Below the pieces are notes generated by a model. It ran no database searches. It saw only the letters and a program-made list of their open reading frames with translations, and had not been told where the DNA came from. The position numbers and the translations under genes were made by a program. Source: an uncultured bacterium (GTDB lineage: Bacteria > Myxococcota_A > Polyangia > Polyangiales > Houyiibacteriaceae). Taken from it: a DNA stretch of 64,000 nucleotides. Of the stretch, positions 49,624-58,222 are shown piece by piece. Location: the NCBI GenBank assembly GCA_938024995.1, contig CALJDU010000008.1:62001-126000 (forward strand). The letters run 5' to 3'. Position 1 is the first letter of the stretch. The number at the start of each line of letters is the position of its first letter.

Positions 49624-51782
49624 GTCGCGCCTCCGGTCACGTCGAGGGAAGCGACAGGTCGGGCCTCCACATCGGCGCTCGCCTCGGCGGCGAGCGGCGC
49701 GGCGACGGGCGCGGCGGGAGCCGGCGCATCATCGATCGGCCGACGCTCTTGAATGACCGGCGGCGCGAGCGAGACATGGACGAGCTGTCCACGCGCGATA
49801 ATCTCGCCCGGCTCCGGCTCTTGTCCGACCACCAGGCCAGAGCCCTCCACCTCCGGGAGCAACGAGGCGCGCAAGAGCGCCACGACCGCGCCCCGTGCGG
49901 TCGACCCGGTGAGGTCCGGGACGGTCGTCTCGCCCTCGCCCGCGGGGCGGAAGGTCACGATCGGTGCAGGCCCCGCCTCGGCCGCGGTCGCGACCCGTTC
50001 GGTCTGCTCTTGGGCGTCCGCGGCGCGCTGCTCACGTCGCGCGACGTGATGGATGAGCGCGCGACCGCCGCCTTGCGCGGGCACGCCGAGGTGCCGAAGC
50101 GATGCCTCTCCGACGCGACGAAACACGGGGCCCGCGACGGTGCCTCCGTAGTGCGCGATCACGGGCTCATCGATCACGACGGAGATGACGAGTCGTGGCG
50201 CTTCCGCCGGGACGAAGCCAGCGAACGAAGCGACCCATGAGTCCTCCGCGTAGCCCCCCGAGACGTAGTCCGCTTTCTGCGCCGTGCCGGTCTTTCCGGC
50301 GACCAGGTAGCCATCAATCGCCGCCTCGAGACCGGTACCGCCAGGGCCCGTGACCGCGGTCATCATGTCGCCGACCAGCCGCGCGGTGCGGCGCGGGATG
50401 ACCTGGCGCATCAAGGTCGGGACGAAGTCATCCACGTCGCCGCTCGCGCGATCGATCCGCGTGATCAGGGTCGGCTTCATCAAGCGACCGCCGTTCGCGA
50501 GCACGCTCATCGCGGTCGCCATCTGCACCGCGTTGACGCTCATGCCCTGACCGAACGGAATCGTCGCCGCGTCCATGTCGTACCACCGCCGGTAGTGCCG
50601 GAGGATGCCGCTCGTCTCTCCGGGGAGCGGGAGGTCGGTGGTCTCCCCAAATCCGAAACGACGCAGCGCGCGGTAGAGCCCGCGACGGCCCATCGCGGCG
50701 CCGATCTTCGCGGTGCCGATGTTGCTGGAGAACTGGAGGATCTGCGCGGGCGTGAGGAGGCCGTGCGGGTGGCTGTCGTGGATCGTGTACTCGGCGACCT
50801 CCATCGCGCCGTTCTCACAATCGATCAGCTCCTCGGAGCGGACGCGACCTGCCGCGAGCGCTGCCGCGATGGTGAACGGCTTGACGGTCGAGCCGGGCTC
50901 GAAGCGGTCCGTCACGGCGCGGTTACGTCGATCGGCGGCGTCGGCCTGACCCGGCAGGTTCGGGTTGTACGTCGGGAAGTTCGCGACCGCGAGGAGCTCG
51001 CCCGTGCGCGGGTCCATCACGACCACGCTTCCCGCGCGTGCCTCAAAAGTATTCACGGCGAGCCGAAGCTCTCGCTCCGCGAAGTGCTGAATCGTCTTGT
51101 CGATCGAGAGGGTGATGTCGTCGCCGCGCGCCGCGCGATCATCGAGCAGCTGCTCACTGAACACGACGCGACCGCGTCGATCGCGAATCGCTGGAACGCG
51201 CCGCTGCGACCCGTGAAGGACGTCATCCATCGAGAGCTCGATCCCCTCGATGCCATCGCCGTCCACGTTCGAGAACCCGAGCAGATGCGCGGCCAGCTCT
51301 CGGTTCGGGTAGAAGCGACGCGCCTCTTGCTCCATGTGAACGCCCGCGATGTCGAGCGAGCGGACGCGCGCGGCGAGCTGGGGCGTGATGCGTCGCTTAA
51401 TCCAAACGAAGTAGCGATCGCTCTTCAGCCGAAACTCGATCCGCTCACGGTCCACGCCGAGCAGCTCGCTCAGGCGCGCCGCTTCGACGATCGGATCGTG
51501 ACCGCCTGCGCGTAGCTCGCGAGGGTTCGCCCAGACGCTGTCGACCTCCACGCTGACCGCGAGCTCCGCACCGTGTCGGTCGTAGATGGTCCCGCGCTTC
51601 GGGGTGAGCCGAATGTCTCGGAGGTACTGGTCCTCTGCCATTTCGCGGAGCTCATCGCCCTGCACGATTTGGAGCATCACCGCGCGTCGCCCGACCAGGA
51701 GCGCGAAGATGAACAACGAGAGACCGAGCATCGCGACGCGGAACCGCGTAAAGCGCCGACGAGTGGGTGCGAGGTTCCTCAT
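49620..51782 (-). CDS. ftsI: Septal transpeptidase FtsI (PBP3) with one PASTA domain
   Basis: 720 residues. One N-terminal membrane anchor (AMLGLSLFIFALLVGRRAV), the pedestal domain (LTPKRGTIYDRHGAELAVSV), then the penicillin-binding domain with Ser298 in GSTVKPFT, SSN at 352-354 and KTGT at 497-500. Residues ~618-675 (TVPDLTGSTARGAVVALLRA) form one PASTA domain, absent from E. coli FtsI but known in other phyla. A Pro/Ala-rich tail ends the protein. It cross-links septal peptidoglycan with FtsW. ATGA overlaps on both sides. Confidence 0.96.
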   Translation of the reverse strand: MRNLAPTRRRFTRFRVAMLGLSLFIFALLVGRRAVMLQIVQGDELREMAEDQYLRDIRLTPKRGTIYDRHGAELAVSVEVDSVWANPRELRAGGHDPIVEAARLSELLGVDRERIEFRLKSDRYFVWIKRRITPQLAARVRSLDIAGVHMEQEARRFYPNRELAAHLLGFSNVDGDGIEGIELSMDDVLHGSQRRVPAIRDRRGRVVFSEQLLDDRAARGDDITLSIDKTIQHFAERELRLAVNTFEARAGSVVVMDPRTGELLAVANFPTYNPNLPGQADAADRRNRAVTDRFEPGSTVKPFTIAAALAAGRVRSEELIDCENGAMEVAEYTIHDSHPHGLLTPAQILQFSSNIGTAKIGAAMGRRGLYRALRRFGFGETTDLPLPGETSGILRHYRRWYDMDAATIPFGQGMSVNAVQMATAMSVLANGGRLMKPTLITRIDRASGDVDDFVPTLMRQVIPRRTARLVGDMMTAVTGPGGTGLEAAIDGYLVAGKTGTAQKADYVSGGYAEDSWVASFAGFVPAEAPRLVISVVIDEPVIAHYGGTVAGPVFRRVGEASLRHLGVPAQGGGRALIHHVARREQRAADAQEQTERVATAAEAGPAPIVTFRPAGEGETTVPDLTGSTARGAVVALLRASLLPEVEGSGLVVGQEPEPGEIIARGQLVHVSLAPPVIQERRPIDDAPAPAAPVAAPLAAEASADVEARPVASLDVTGGAT

Positions 51783-52126
51783 CGGACCCGTCCTGACACC
51801 CGGCGCGCCCGCTGGTTCTTATGCATCGGGACGATCCGATCGGGATCAGGGACCTCCATCTCGAGGGTCCCGCGCGCCACCGTCTCGACCCGCGCGGCCT
51901 GGCGCAACGTCGCCGCCTCGATCGCGAGCAAGCGGCGGGTCTCGATCAGCCGTCGCTGCTCCGTTCGCGCCTCGCCGACCTCGTACCCCAGCTTCACGGT
52001 CTCGAAGCGCATCGCGAGGTGCGCGACGAACGCAAAGGCCGCCGCCACGACCGCGGTCGACCAGAGCAAGAGGAAGCGCGCGCGGTTTCGCCGACCGCCG
52101 TCGTTTTCGTTTTCGTGTTCGCTCAT
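51779..52126 (-). CDS. ftsL: Cell-division protein FtsL
   Basis: 115 residues: a charged cytosolic N-terminus (SEHENENDGGRRNRARF), one membrane helix (LLLWSTAVVAAAFAFVAHLA) and a periplasmic coiled coil (KLGYEVGEARTEQRRLIETR). This is the bitopic FtsL topology, and the position between rsmH and ftsI is diagnostic, as sequence conservation in FtsL is low. FtsL activates FtsWI with FtsB and FtsQ; neither is in this window. Confidence 0.88.
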   Translation of the reverse strand: MSEHENENDGGRRNRARFLLLWSTAVVAAAFAFVAHLAMRFETVKLGYEVGEARTEQRRLIETRRLLAIEAATLRQAARVETVARGTLEMEVPDPDRIVPMHKNQRARRVSGRVR

Positions 52127-53037
52127 GACGCCACCTCGGCGCGAGGGACACGGCGCGCCGCGCGGAGCTTGGCGGGACGGGAACGTGGGTTTCGATCGCG
52201 CTCGTCATCGCTCGCCACGAGCGGCCGCTTGGTGAGCGGCGCGAGCGTCGGCATATCGCGGGTCGCGCGCTTGACGATTCGGTCTTCCAGCGAGTGGAAG
52301 GAGATGATGACCGCGACGCCACCATCGACGAGGAGCGAGGGGAGCGCGGCCATCAAAGCGCGCAGCTCATCGAGCTCACGGTTGACCGCGATCCGGAGCG
52401 CCTGGAACGTTCGCGTCGCGGGATCAATCCGTCCGCGCTTGGGTCCCACTGCGCGCACCACGGCCCGCCGGAGGTCCGCGGTCGTCTCGAGCTCTCCCTC
52501 GCCGTGCATACGCTTGATCGATCGCGCGATGCGGCGCGACTTTCGATCCTCGCCCAGTTCGTAGATCACGTTCGCGAGCTCGTCGTCAGACAAGCGCGCG
52601 ATCAGCTCCAGCGCGGTCTCTCCGCGAGAGCGGTCCATTCGCATGTCGATGGGGCCGGAGCGCGCGAACGAGAAACCACGGTCGGCGTCGTCGAGCTGCG
52701 GCGAGCTCACGCCTACGTCCGCGATTAACCCATCGACGCCAGCCAGGTTGTGTTGATCGAGGACATCGCGGAGCTGAGAGAAGCGCGCGTGGACCGTGGT
52801 CACGCGGTCGCCGTAAGGAGCCAAGCGCGCGCCCGTTTCCGCGAGCGCGGCTTCGTCTTGGTCCACCGCGATGACCCGCCCGCTCGGCGCGGAACGGTCC
52901 AGGATCGCGGCCGTGTGCCCACCTCGACCCAGGGTCGCGTCGGCGTACACCCCACCGTCACGTGGGGCGAGCGCGGACAGCGTCTCTTCCAGCATCACGG
53001 AGACGTGGCGCATCGAGTCTATCTGCGCGCCGGTCAC
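52123..53037 (-). CDS. rsmH: 16S rRNA (cytosine1402-N4)-methyltransferase
   Basis: 304 residues from GTG 53037 (ATG 53013 would start at MRHVSVML). N4-methylates C1402 in the decoding centre. Blocks: RHVSVMLEETLSALAPRDGG, YADATLGRGGHTAAIL (SAM motif), DGLIADVGVSSPQLDDADRG, GFSFARSGPIDMRMD, and RTFQALRIAVNRELDEL with ISFHSLEDRIVK. The length is normal. Coupled by overlaps to mraZ and ftsL. Confidence 0.97.
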   Translation of the reverse strand: MTGAQIDSMRHVSVMLEETLSALAPRDGGVYADATLGRGGHTAAILDRSAPSGRVIAVDQDEAALAETGARLAPYGDRVTTVHARFSQLRDVLDQHNLAGVDGLIADVGVSSPQLDDADRGFSFARSGPIDMRMDRSRGETALELIARLSDDELANVIYELGEDRKSRRIARSIKRMHGEGELETTADLRRAVVRAVGPKRGRIDPATRTFQALRIAVNRELDELRALMAALPSLLVDGGVAVIISFHSLEDRIVKRATRDMPTLAPLTKRPLVASDDERDRNPRSRPAKLRAARRVPRAEVAS

Positions 53038-53486
53038 AACCCGAGCTCCGACAGGCGCGCGGCCATGAGCGCGCGCTTGTCCTCGTCACCCAAGACCGAC
53101 TCGCGGAGCGCATCGAAGCGATCGGTGGACCAAAGCTCCGCGTGGGTCCCCATCCCGGCCCAGAGCGCCTCGCGCCCGAGCCCAGCGTGCTTTCGCAGAG
53201 TGGAGGGAACGAGCACGCGCCCGTTTTTGTCGGGCTCGCACTCGACGGCGCCGGATACGTAGATGCGGCGCAGCATCGCGACGCTCTGATCGAACTTCGG
53301 AAGCGACGCGAGCCGCTCCTCGAACTTGAGCCACTCGCTCATCGGGTACGCGACCACGCAGGGATCGAGGCTGGTCGTGATCACAAGACGGGCGTCACCG
53401 GTCGCGCTCAGGACTTCCCGAAAGCGCGCGGGGAGCGATGTGCGCCCCTTCGAATCGACCGTGTGTTCATACCGTCCGCGAAACAT
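53034..53486 (-). CDS. mraZ: Transcriptional regulator MraZ
   Basis: 150 residues, two SpoVT/AbrB-type half-barrels: FRGRYEHTVDSKGRTSLPAR at 2-21 and SGAVECEPDKNGRVLVPSTL in the middle. MraZ forms a ring that binds repeats in its own promoter and controls the dcw operon. First gene of the ten-gene operon. A repeat resembling its binding site and a TTGACA promoter lie upstream. Confidence 0.96.
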   Translation of the reverse strand: MFRGRYEHTVDSKGRTSLPARFREVLSATGDARLVITTSLDPCVVAYPMSEWLKFEERLASLPKFDQSVAMLRRIYVSGAVECEPDKNGRVLVPSTLRKHAGLGREALWAGMGTHAELWSTDRFDALRESVLGDEDKRALMAARLSELGL

Positions 53487-53559
53487 GGCTCAAACGACGT
53501 GGCCAGGCGTTTTGGCACCAAACGCGGTGCTTCGGACCCGGCATGGGACGAAGCGTTAT

Positions 53560-53574
53560 GGCACTTCTTCCCAC
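53560..53574 (-). promoter_or_regulatory. Possible MraZ box (GTGGG-N5-GTGCC)
   Basis: On the minus strand GTGGG, five bases, then GTGCC. Known MraZ sites are GTGGG-like pentamers repeated at 10-base intervals; the second copy here has two mismatches. It lies about 75 bases before mraZ and just downstream of the predicted promoter, a position suited to autorepression. Confidence 0.42.
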
Positions 53575-53591
53575 CTTTTACCACTACGGCG

Positions 53592-53619
53592 ACCGTAACC
53601 CCTCTGAGCGACGTGTCAA
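53592..53619 (-). promoter_or_regulatory. Putative promoter of the dcw operon
   Basis: On the minus strand TTGACA (53619-53614), 16-base spacer, TACGGT (53597-53592). A perfect -35 is rare in such GC-rich DNA. Transcription would start about 100 bases before mraZ. Confidence 0.6.
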
Positions 53620-53853
53620 CTTTCTTTAGCCATTGAAATCATTCAGTTTTCACGACTTCAAAAGACGCACCGGATGTTCAGTGTAGTCGGGATTTTCTTC
53701 TCATCACCACTCTGGGAGCTCGATCTCAGAAAGAGAACGCCAGTCACAACTGTCCGTTTCACGGATGATTCAATGACGCTTGTGTCCACATTCGAGCGCG
53801 CTTTTCAATGAACGACTTCGTGCGGAATTTACGCATGGTCGATGCTCTTCGGC

Positions 53854-53859
53854 TAGTTT
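53854..53859 (+). promoter_or_regulatory. -10-like TAGTTT seven bases before a GTG start
   Basis: TAGTTT ends 7 bases before the GTG at 53867, again the leaderless layout. It supports GTG 53867 over the earlier ATG at 53780. No clear -35. Confidence 0.38.
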
Positions 53860-53866
53860 TTGGGGT

Positions 53867-54229
53867 GTGACTGACCCCCTCCCCGAAGCCATTGAGAGCA
53901 GCGCCCACGACGACCCGATCGAGGCCGCCTGGGCGCAGGTGGAAGCCAAGTGGGATGACGATGCCGCGCACAAGAAATTCATCGCGCTCTGCGCCACGCT
54001 TGGCTCGCTCGATGCTGCAGGTCGCCGCTACCGCGCCATTCGAGAGGCGAAGGGACCCCGGGCGGACTCCGCGGAGCGTCGAATCGGTCAAGTGCTGGGG
54101 ATGGCGATGCAAAACATGGAGCTCCATCGAGAACCGCCGTCCGAAGCACCACGCCGCTGGATCCTCTTCCTCGGGTTGTTCCTAGCTACCCTGATGGTGG
54201 GAACCGTCGCCTTCCTCTGGTCGCGCTGA
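53867..54229 (+). CDS. Small tail-anchored helical protein
   Basis: 120 residues from GTG 53867. A helical cytosolic part (DPIEAAWAQVEAKWDDDAAH, KKFIALCATLGSLDAAGRRY, RRIGQVLGMAMQNMEL) resembling a TPR-like hairpin is followed by one C-terminal membrane helix (WILFLGLFLATLMVGTVAFL) and only three more residues. This is a tail-anchor topology. Family unknown; it could tether cytosolic partners to the inner membrane. The MglA-like GTPase gene follows 94 bases later on the same strand. Confidence 0.78.
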   Translation: MTDPLPEAIESSAHDDPIEAAWAQVEAKWDDDAAHKKFIALCATLGSLDAAGRRYRAIREAKGPRADSAERRIGQVLGMAMQNMELHREPPSEAPRRWILFLGLFLATLMVGTVAFLWSR

Positions 54230-54323
54230 CACACGCGCACCCTCCACGGTGGTTCGACATGATGATCCACAGTGCGATCGTCCCCGTTTCGCCTTGGCGT
54301 ACTGCTAAGCTTCGAGCGACCGG

Positions 54324-54986
54324 ATGCAGCTGGACTTCAAGGCGCGCGAGCTCACCATCAAGCTCGTCTATTACGGACCAGCGCTGAGCGGGAAGACGAC
54401 GAACCTTCACGCGGTTCATCGCTTGGTCAACAGCGACGCGGCCGGACGTCTGATGACGCTCGAGACGCGCGATGACCGAACGCTCTTTTTCGATCTCCTC
54501 CCCCTCTCGATCGGCGCGACCAAAGGCATCAACGTTCGGTTGAAGTTGTTCACCGTCCCGGGCCAGGTCATCCACGCGAGCACGCGTCGCTTGGTGCTCC
54601 AAGGATGCGACGGGATCGCGTTCATCGCGGACTCGCGACGTTCGGAGACAAAGGCGAACCAGCTCGCGTTTCTGGATATGCAGGACAACCTCACCGAGAA
54701 CGGCTTCGAAGCGGACACCCACCCGTTGGTGATCCAGTTCAACAAGCGCGACCTTCCGGCCATCCGGACCGACGAAGAGATCGACCGCCTCGCGGCCCAC
54801 GGCAAAGAACCCGTGTTCAAAGCAGTCGCCATTCGCGGCGTCGGCGTAAAAGAAACCCTCCTCGGCTTGATCGACCTCACGGTTCAACATCTGGAGGAAC
54901 GACACGGGCTCAAAGAGAAGGTCGGCGTCACGTCGGCCGACTTCATCACCGCGGTTAACAACCGACTTTTTCGAGAGGCGCCATGA
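54324..54986 (+). CDS. MglA-family small Ras-like GTPase
   Basis: 220 residues. P-loop YYGPALSGKTTNLH (18-25), and NKRD at 140-143 for guanine specificity. Instead of the Ras DxxG motif it has TVPGQV (77-82), the hallmark of MglA, and LETRDDRTLFFDLLPLSIG as in MglA switch I. MglA GTPases set the leading pole in gliding and twitching bacteria. No mglB-like GAP gene lies nearby. It overlaps the histidine kinase gene by 4 bases (ATGA), so the pair are made together. C-terminal ~30 residues extend beyond MglA. Probably a paralogue of the polarity GTPase with its own input. Confidence 0.93.
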   Translation: MQLDFKARELTIKLVYYGPALSGKTTNLHAVHRLVNSDAAGRLMTLETRDDRTLFFDLLPLSIGATKGINVRLKLFTVPGQVIHASTRRLVLQGCDGIAFIADSRRSETKANQLAFLDMQDNLTENGFEADTHPLVIQFNKRDLPAIRTDEEIDRLAAHGKEPVFKAVAIRGVGVKETLLGLIDLTVQHLEERHGLKEKVGVTSADFITAVNNRLFREAP

Positions 54987-56380
54987 GCGATCTAGAAGCG
55001 GCCCTGGACATCGCGTTTGGCGACATTCGTCGACTCGACGACGTCGTCGATCGAGAGGCGCTGAAAGAGATCTGTCGCTCGTTCTACGACCTCTTCGGTT
55101 TGTCGATCCGCGTGCTCCAGGAAGACGGCGCCCTCCTCGCCGATGTTCATGAGGAGCGCGACATCTGCTCCTACGTCAACACGCTGACCGCGGGTCGCAA
55201 GGCGTGCGGAGCGACGGTCACGGCGGTCAAAGATGATGTTCCCGATGAGGGTACGGTGCTCTCGCACCCCTGCTTCACGGGCGCGCGCTACATGATCGTT
55301 CCGATTGAGTACCAGGGGCACCGCATCGGTCGCTTCGTGCTCGGTCCGTACCTCCCCGAAGAGCTCACGCGCGTCCCGAAGACGCTGCTGAAGCTCGCCG
55401 ACGTCGATCGTCAAGAAGCGCAGCGGCACCTCGCCGAGATGCCGCGCGTGCGACCCGAGACCGCGGAGCGCGTCGTGGCGCATCTCCGGAGCATCTTGGA
55501 CGTCCTCCTTCACTCCAGTCATCGCGCGCACCTGACGAGCGAGATGCACGTACGTAGCGTTCGCGCGGGTTACCGAGAGCTCGCCGAGAAGACGTCCAAG
55601 CTCCAGGTCGCATACGACCGGCTTCGCGAACTGGACCGGCTGAAGTCGAACTTCCTCGCGACGGTCAGCCACGAGCTACGGACCCCGCTCACCTCGATCA
55701 TCGGCTACTCGGAGATGCTCTCGCAGAACATGGCGGGCGCGCTCAACGACGACCAGCGCGAGTTCGTCGAGACGATCCATCAGAAGGGCGAACAGCTCCT
55801 CACGCTCATCACGAACCTCCTCGACCTGAACAAGCTCGAGCTCGGGTCAGCGACCGTGAAGACCCAAGCGGTCCCGCCGCGCGCGCTCCTCGAAGACATC
55901 CTCTCGACCATGCGTCCGATCGCGGCCGCGAAGAATGTCGAGCTCGCGCTCACGCTCGCGCCTAACCTCCCGCCGATCGCAGGGGACCCTGTGCGGCTTC
56001 AGCAGATCTTCTTCAACCTGATGGAGAACGCGATCAAGTTCGTCGACGAAGGCGGCCTCGTTCAGCTCAGCGCGACCCCCGACGAACTGGGCCCCGAACC
56101 TGGCGCGTCCGGCCGCGGGTTGGTGCTGATGGCGCCGGTTCGGCGCGCGATCGCGATTCGGGTGATCGACAACGGCATCGGGATCCCGCGCGGCGCTCGG
56201 GAGCGGATCTTCGAGGCCTTCTACCAAGTCGACGGAAGCAGCACGCGCGTACACGGCGGCGCGGGTCTCGGGCTCTCGATCGTCAAGCGACTGGTCGACG
56301 CCCACGAGGGCACGATCGATGTTGAGGGCGCGCTCGGCGAAGGCACCGAGTTCTGCGTCACGCTCCCCGCCTCCGAGTAG
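54983..56380 (+). CDS. Sensor histidine kinase with PocR ligand-binding domain
   Basis: 465 residues, no membrane span. Residues ~25-180 match a PocR domain: SFYDLFGLSIRVLQEDGALL, then Cys62, Cys75 and Cys97 in SHPCFTGARYMIVPI, and GHRIGRFVLGPYLPEE. A coiled-coil linker leads to HisKA (FLATVSHELRTPLTSIIGYS, His230) and a HATPase (NLMENAIKFVDEGG, DNGIGIP, GGAGLGLSIVKRLV). PocR domains bind small ligands such as 1,2-propanediol in PocR itself; the ligand here is unknown. No response regulator is adjacent. Coupled to the MglA-like GTPase and followed by thiL after 2 bases. Confidence 0.93.
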   Translation: MSDLEAALDIAFGDIRRLDDVVDREALKEICRSFYDLFGLSIRVLQEDGALLADVHEERDICSYVNTLTAGRKACGATVTAVKDDVPDEGTVLSHPCFTGARYMIVPIEYQGHRIGRFVLGPYLPEELTRVPKTLLKLADVDRQEAQRHLAEMPRVRPETAERVVAHLRSILDVLLHSSHRAHLTSEMHVRSVRAGYRELAEKTSKLQVAYDRLRELDRLKSNFLATVSHELRTPLTSIIGYSEMLSQNMAGALNDDQREFVETIHQKGEQLLTLITNLLDLNKLELGSATVKTQAVPPRALLEDILSTMRPIAAAKNVELALTLAPNLPPIAGDPVRLQQIFFNLMENAIKFVDEGGLVQLSATPDELGPEPGASGRGLVLMAPVRRAIAIRVIDNGIGIPRGARERIFEAFYQVDGSSTRVHGGAGLGLSIVKRLVDAHEGTIDVEGALGEGTEFCVTLPASE

Positions 56381-56382
56381 CG

Positions 56383-57339
56383 ATGACCTCGCGTGACGAC
56401 GCGCCCGGATCCGAGTTCGCGCGCATCGCTCGGCTCAGCGCCCGCTTCACGAAGCGAGACGCGAGCACAGACTCGCGCGATGGCCTCGGCATTGGCGACG
56501 ACGCGGCGGTGCTCGCGCCCACTTCGCTGAGGCAGGTCATCAGCGTCGACGCCGCGATCGAAGAGGTCCACTTTCGGCGCGCGTGGATGTCCCTGGAGAC
56601 GCTCGGGAGACGCGCCACGATCGCGGCGCTCAGCGACGTCATCGCGATGGGCGCGCGTCCGCGCCACGTCCTCTCTTCCCTTGCGCTCCCGGTGCTCACG
56701 GAGGACTCCTTCGACGAACTGATCGAGGGCATCGCGAGCGCCGCCGAAGAGGCCGGCGCCACCGTCATCGGGGGCAACCTCGCGAGCGCGGAGGTCCTCT
56801 CGATCCACACCACCGTGATCGGAGAGTGCCCGCGACCGGTCCAACGAAACGGCGCGCGCCCCGGTGACGGGATCTTCGTTGTCGGACGCCCAGGCAGCGC
56901 GGGGCTCGGTCTCGCGGCGATCACCCACCAATCACCCGTGCCGCTGCTCGCCCCCTTCGTGGACGCGTTTCAGCGCCCCTTGATCCCGTTCGCGATGAGC
57001 TCCACCGTTCACGAACTCGCGAGCGCCGCGATCGATCTCTCCGACGGGCTCGTCGCCGACCTCGCACATCTGACCCGCGCGTCGTCCTGCGGCGCGTCTC
57101 TCGACTTCGATAAGATCCCAGCGCTCTCCGGTCGCGAGCGAGCCGCATCGTTGTTGAAGCTCGACGAGCGACACGCGGTCCTCTTCGGCGGAGAGGACTA
57201 CGCCCTCCTCTTCACATCAGACCGAGACCGGGTCGACGGCGCGACCCGAATCGGGACCATCACAGAGGGCGACGTGATCCGCGTCGACGGTGACGTGATT
57301 GACCCACGCGGTTTCGATCACTTCGCGACGAGCTCCTAG
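56383..57339 (+). CDS. thiL: Thiamine-monophosphate kinase
   Basis: 318 residues; phosphorylates TMP to thiamine pyrophosphate. Signatures: LGIGDDAAVLAPTSLRQVIS (metal-binding Asp pair), VDAAIEEVHFRRAWMSLETL, AALSDVIAMGARPRHVLSSL, GATVIGGNLASA, SAAIDLSDGLVADLAHL and LFGGEDYALLFT. The length is typical. It starts 2 bases after the kinase gene. Its last 80 bases overlap the opposite lipoprotein gene. Confidence 0.95.
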   Translation: MTSRDDAPGSEFARIARLSARFTKRDASTDSRDGLGIGDDAAVLAPTSLRQVISVDAAIEEVHFRRAWMSLETLGRRATIAALSDVIAMGARPRHVLSSLALPVLTEDSFDELIEGIASAAEEAGATVIGGNLASAEVLSIHTTVIGECPRPVQRNGARPGDGIFVVGRPGSAGLGLAAITHQSPVPLLAPFVDAFQRPLIPFAMSSTVHELASAAIDLSDGLVADLAHLTRASSCGASLDFDKIPALSGRERAASLLKLDERHAVLFGGEDYALLFTSDRDRVDGATRIGTITEGDVIRVDGDVIDPRGFDHFATSS

Positions 57340-58222
57340 AGCGGGTCGCGCGCTGAGCGAGGATCGAGTCGACCCGCGCGTCGATCGACAGATCCGCGCG
57401 CGGCAGGCTCATCATCGTATCGTCGTCATGGCAGCTCGCGCAGGGGAGCGCGGAGAGCGCGACCGGTGGGTCGAAGAGCGCGACGTGGTGATCCGCGCCG
57501 ATGCCCGGGACTCCCGCCGCGTGGGTCAACTCTCGCAGCGTTGACGTCTCGCGCTCGAGATCGAACACGCGCGCTTCGATGAGCGCGCCATCTTCGAAGC
57601 GCAGGATCTCGAGATCGCCGACCACGTTCGTGAGCCACGGGTCGCCTCCCGGAGCCCACGCGATGAGTCGCGAGTAAAGCGCTCGCGTCGCTCCATCTTC
57701 CGAGAGCGCGACGAAGAACACGCGGCGCAGTCCGAAGGCGCGCTCATGCATCAGCGAAGGAAGCTCAGACGTTTGAACGGAAAACCCGGGGAGGTGCGAC
57801 ACGATGGAAGGCGGGAGCGCTCCTGGCGGCGAGATGAGCGCTGGACGCGGTGCGAGCGACAGTTTCGAGACGAGTCGGTCCGCCCGCTGCACGATCGCCG
57901 CGCGCGCTTCGCTCGACTCGTTCAGCGAACCTGCGCGGTCACGCAGCCCGAGAACGTCTCCTTGCCAGATCACTTGGGCGTCGGGTTCGAGCCGGAACGG
58001 AGCATCGAGCGCTGAGGCGAGCGCGGTCGCCAGCGCATCACCGGTCATCGTGTCGATCCAACTCGCGGTCTCGTGGTCGGTCAGCGCGAACGCGTGACCG
58101 ACACGCACTGCGCGCAGCGACTGGAGCCCTCCCGCGGGCGGCAGCAGATCCGGGACGCGTTCTTCACACGTGCAGCCGACAAGAAACAGAGCGAGCGCCC
58201 AGGCGCTACTCCTCTTCTTCAT
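57260..58222 (-). CDS. Lipoprotein with one CxxCH heme-like motif
   Basis: 320 residues. Signal peptide MKKRSSAWALALFLVGCTC with lipobox LVGC. The main body is a mixed fold with no recognised family. Near the C-terminus SALPCASCHDDDTMM contains Cys-x-x-Cys-His, the covalent heme-c attachment motif, followed by a Met that could be the second ligand. The last ~35 residues are Arg/Ser-rich and lie in the 80-base overlap with thiL, so the true end may be different. It may be a periplasmic c-type cytochrome-like protein. The start overlaps the preceding HEAT-like gene by 17 bases. Confidence 0.72.
   Translation of the reverse strand: MKKRSSAWALALFLVGCTCEERVPDLLPPAGGLQSLRAVRVGHAFALTDHETASWIDTMTGDALATALASALDAPFRLEPDAQVIWQGDVLGLRDRAGSLNESSEARAAIVQRADRLVSKLSLAPRPALISPPGALPPSIVSHLPGFSVQTSELPSLMHERAFGLRRVFFVALSEDGATRALYSRLIAWAPGGDPWLTNVVGDLEILRFEDGALIEARVFDLERETSTLRELTHAAGVPGIGADHHVALFDPPVALSALPCASCHDDDTMMSLPRADLSIDARVDSILAQRATRSRSSSRSDRNRVGQSRHRRRGSRRPL

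Larger units (their letters stand above)
53487..53866. other. 380-base AT-richer intergenic region between mraZ and the tail-anchored protein gene
   Basis: The longest gap in the window, clearly less GC-rich than its surroundings, especially 53620-53770. It holds the dcw promoter and possible MraZ box on the minus strand and a -10-like box of the plus-strand gene at its right end. I see no coding frame with plausible start and codon use, and no tRNA-like fold. Confidence 0.7.
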
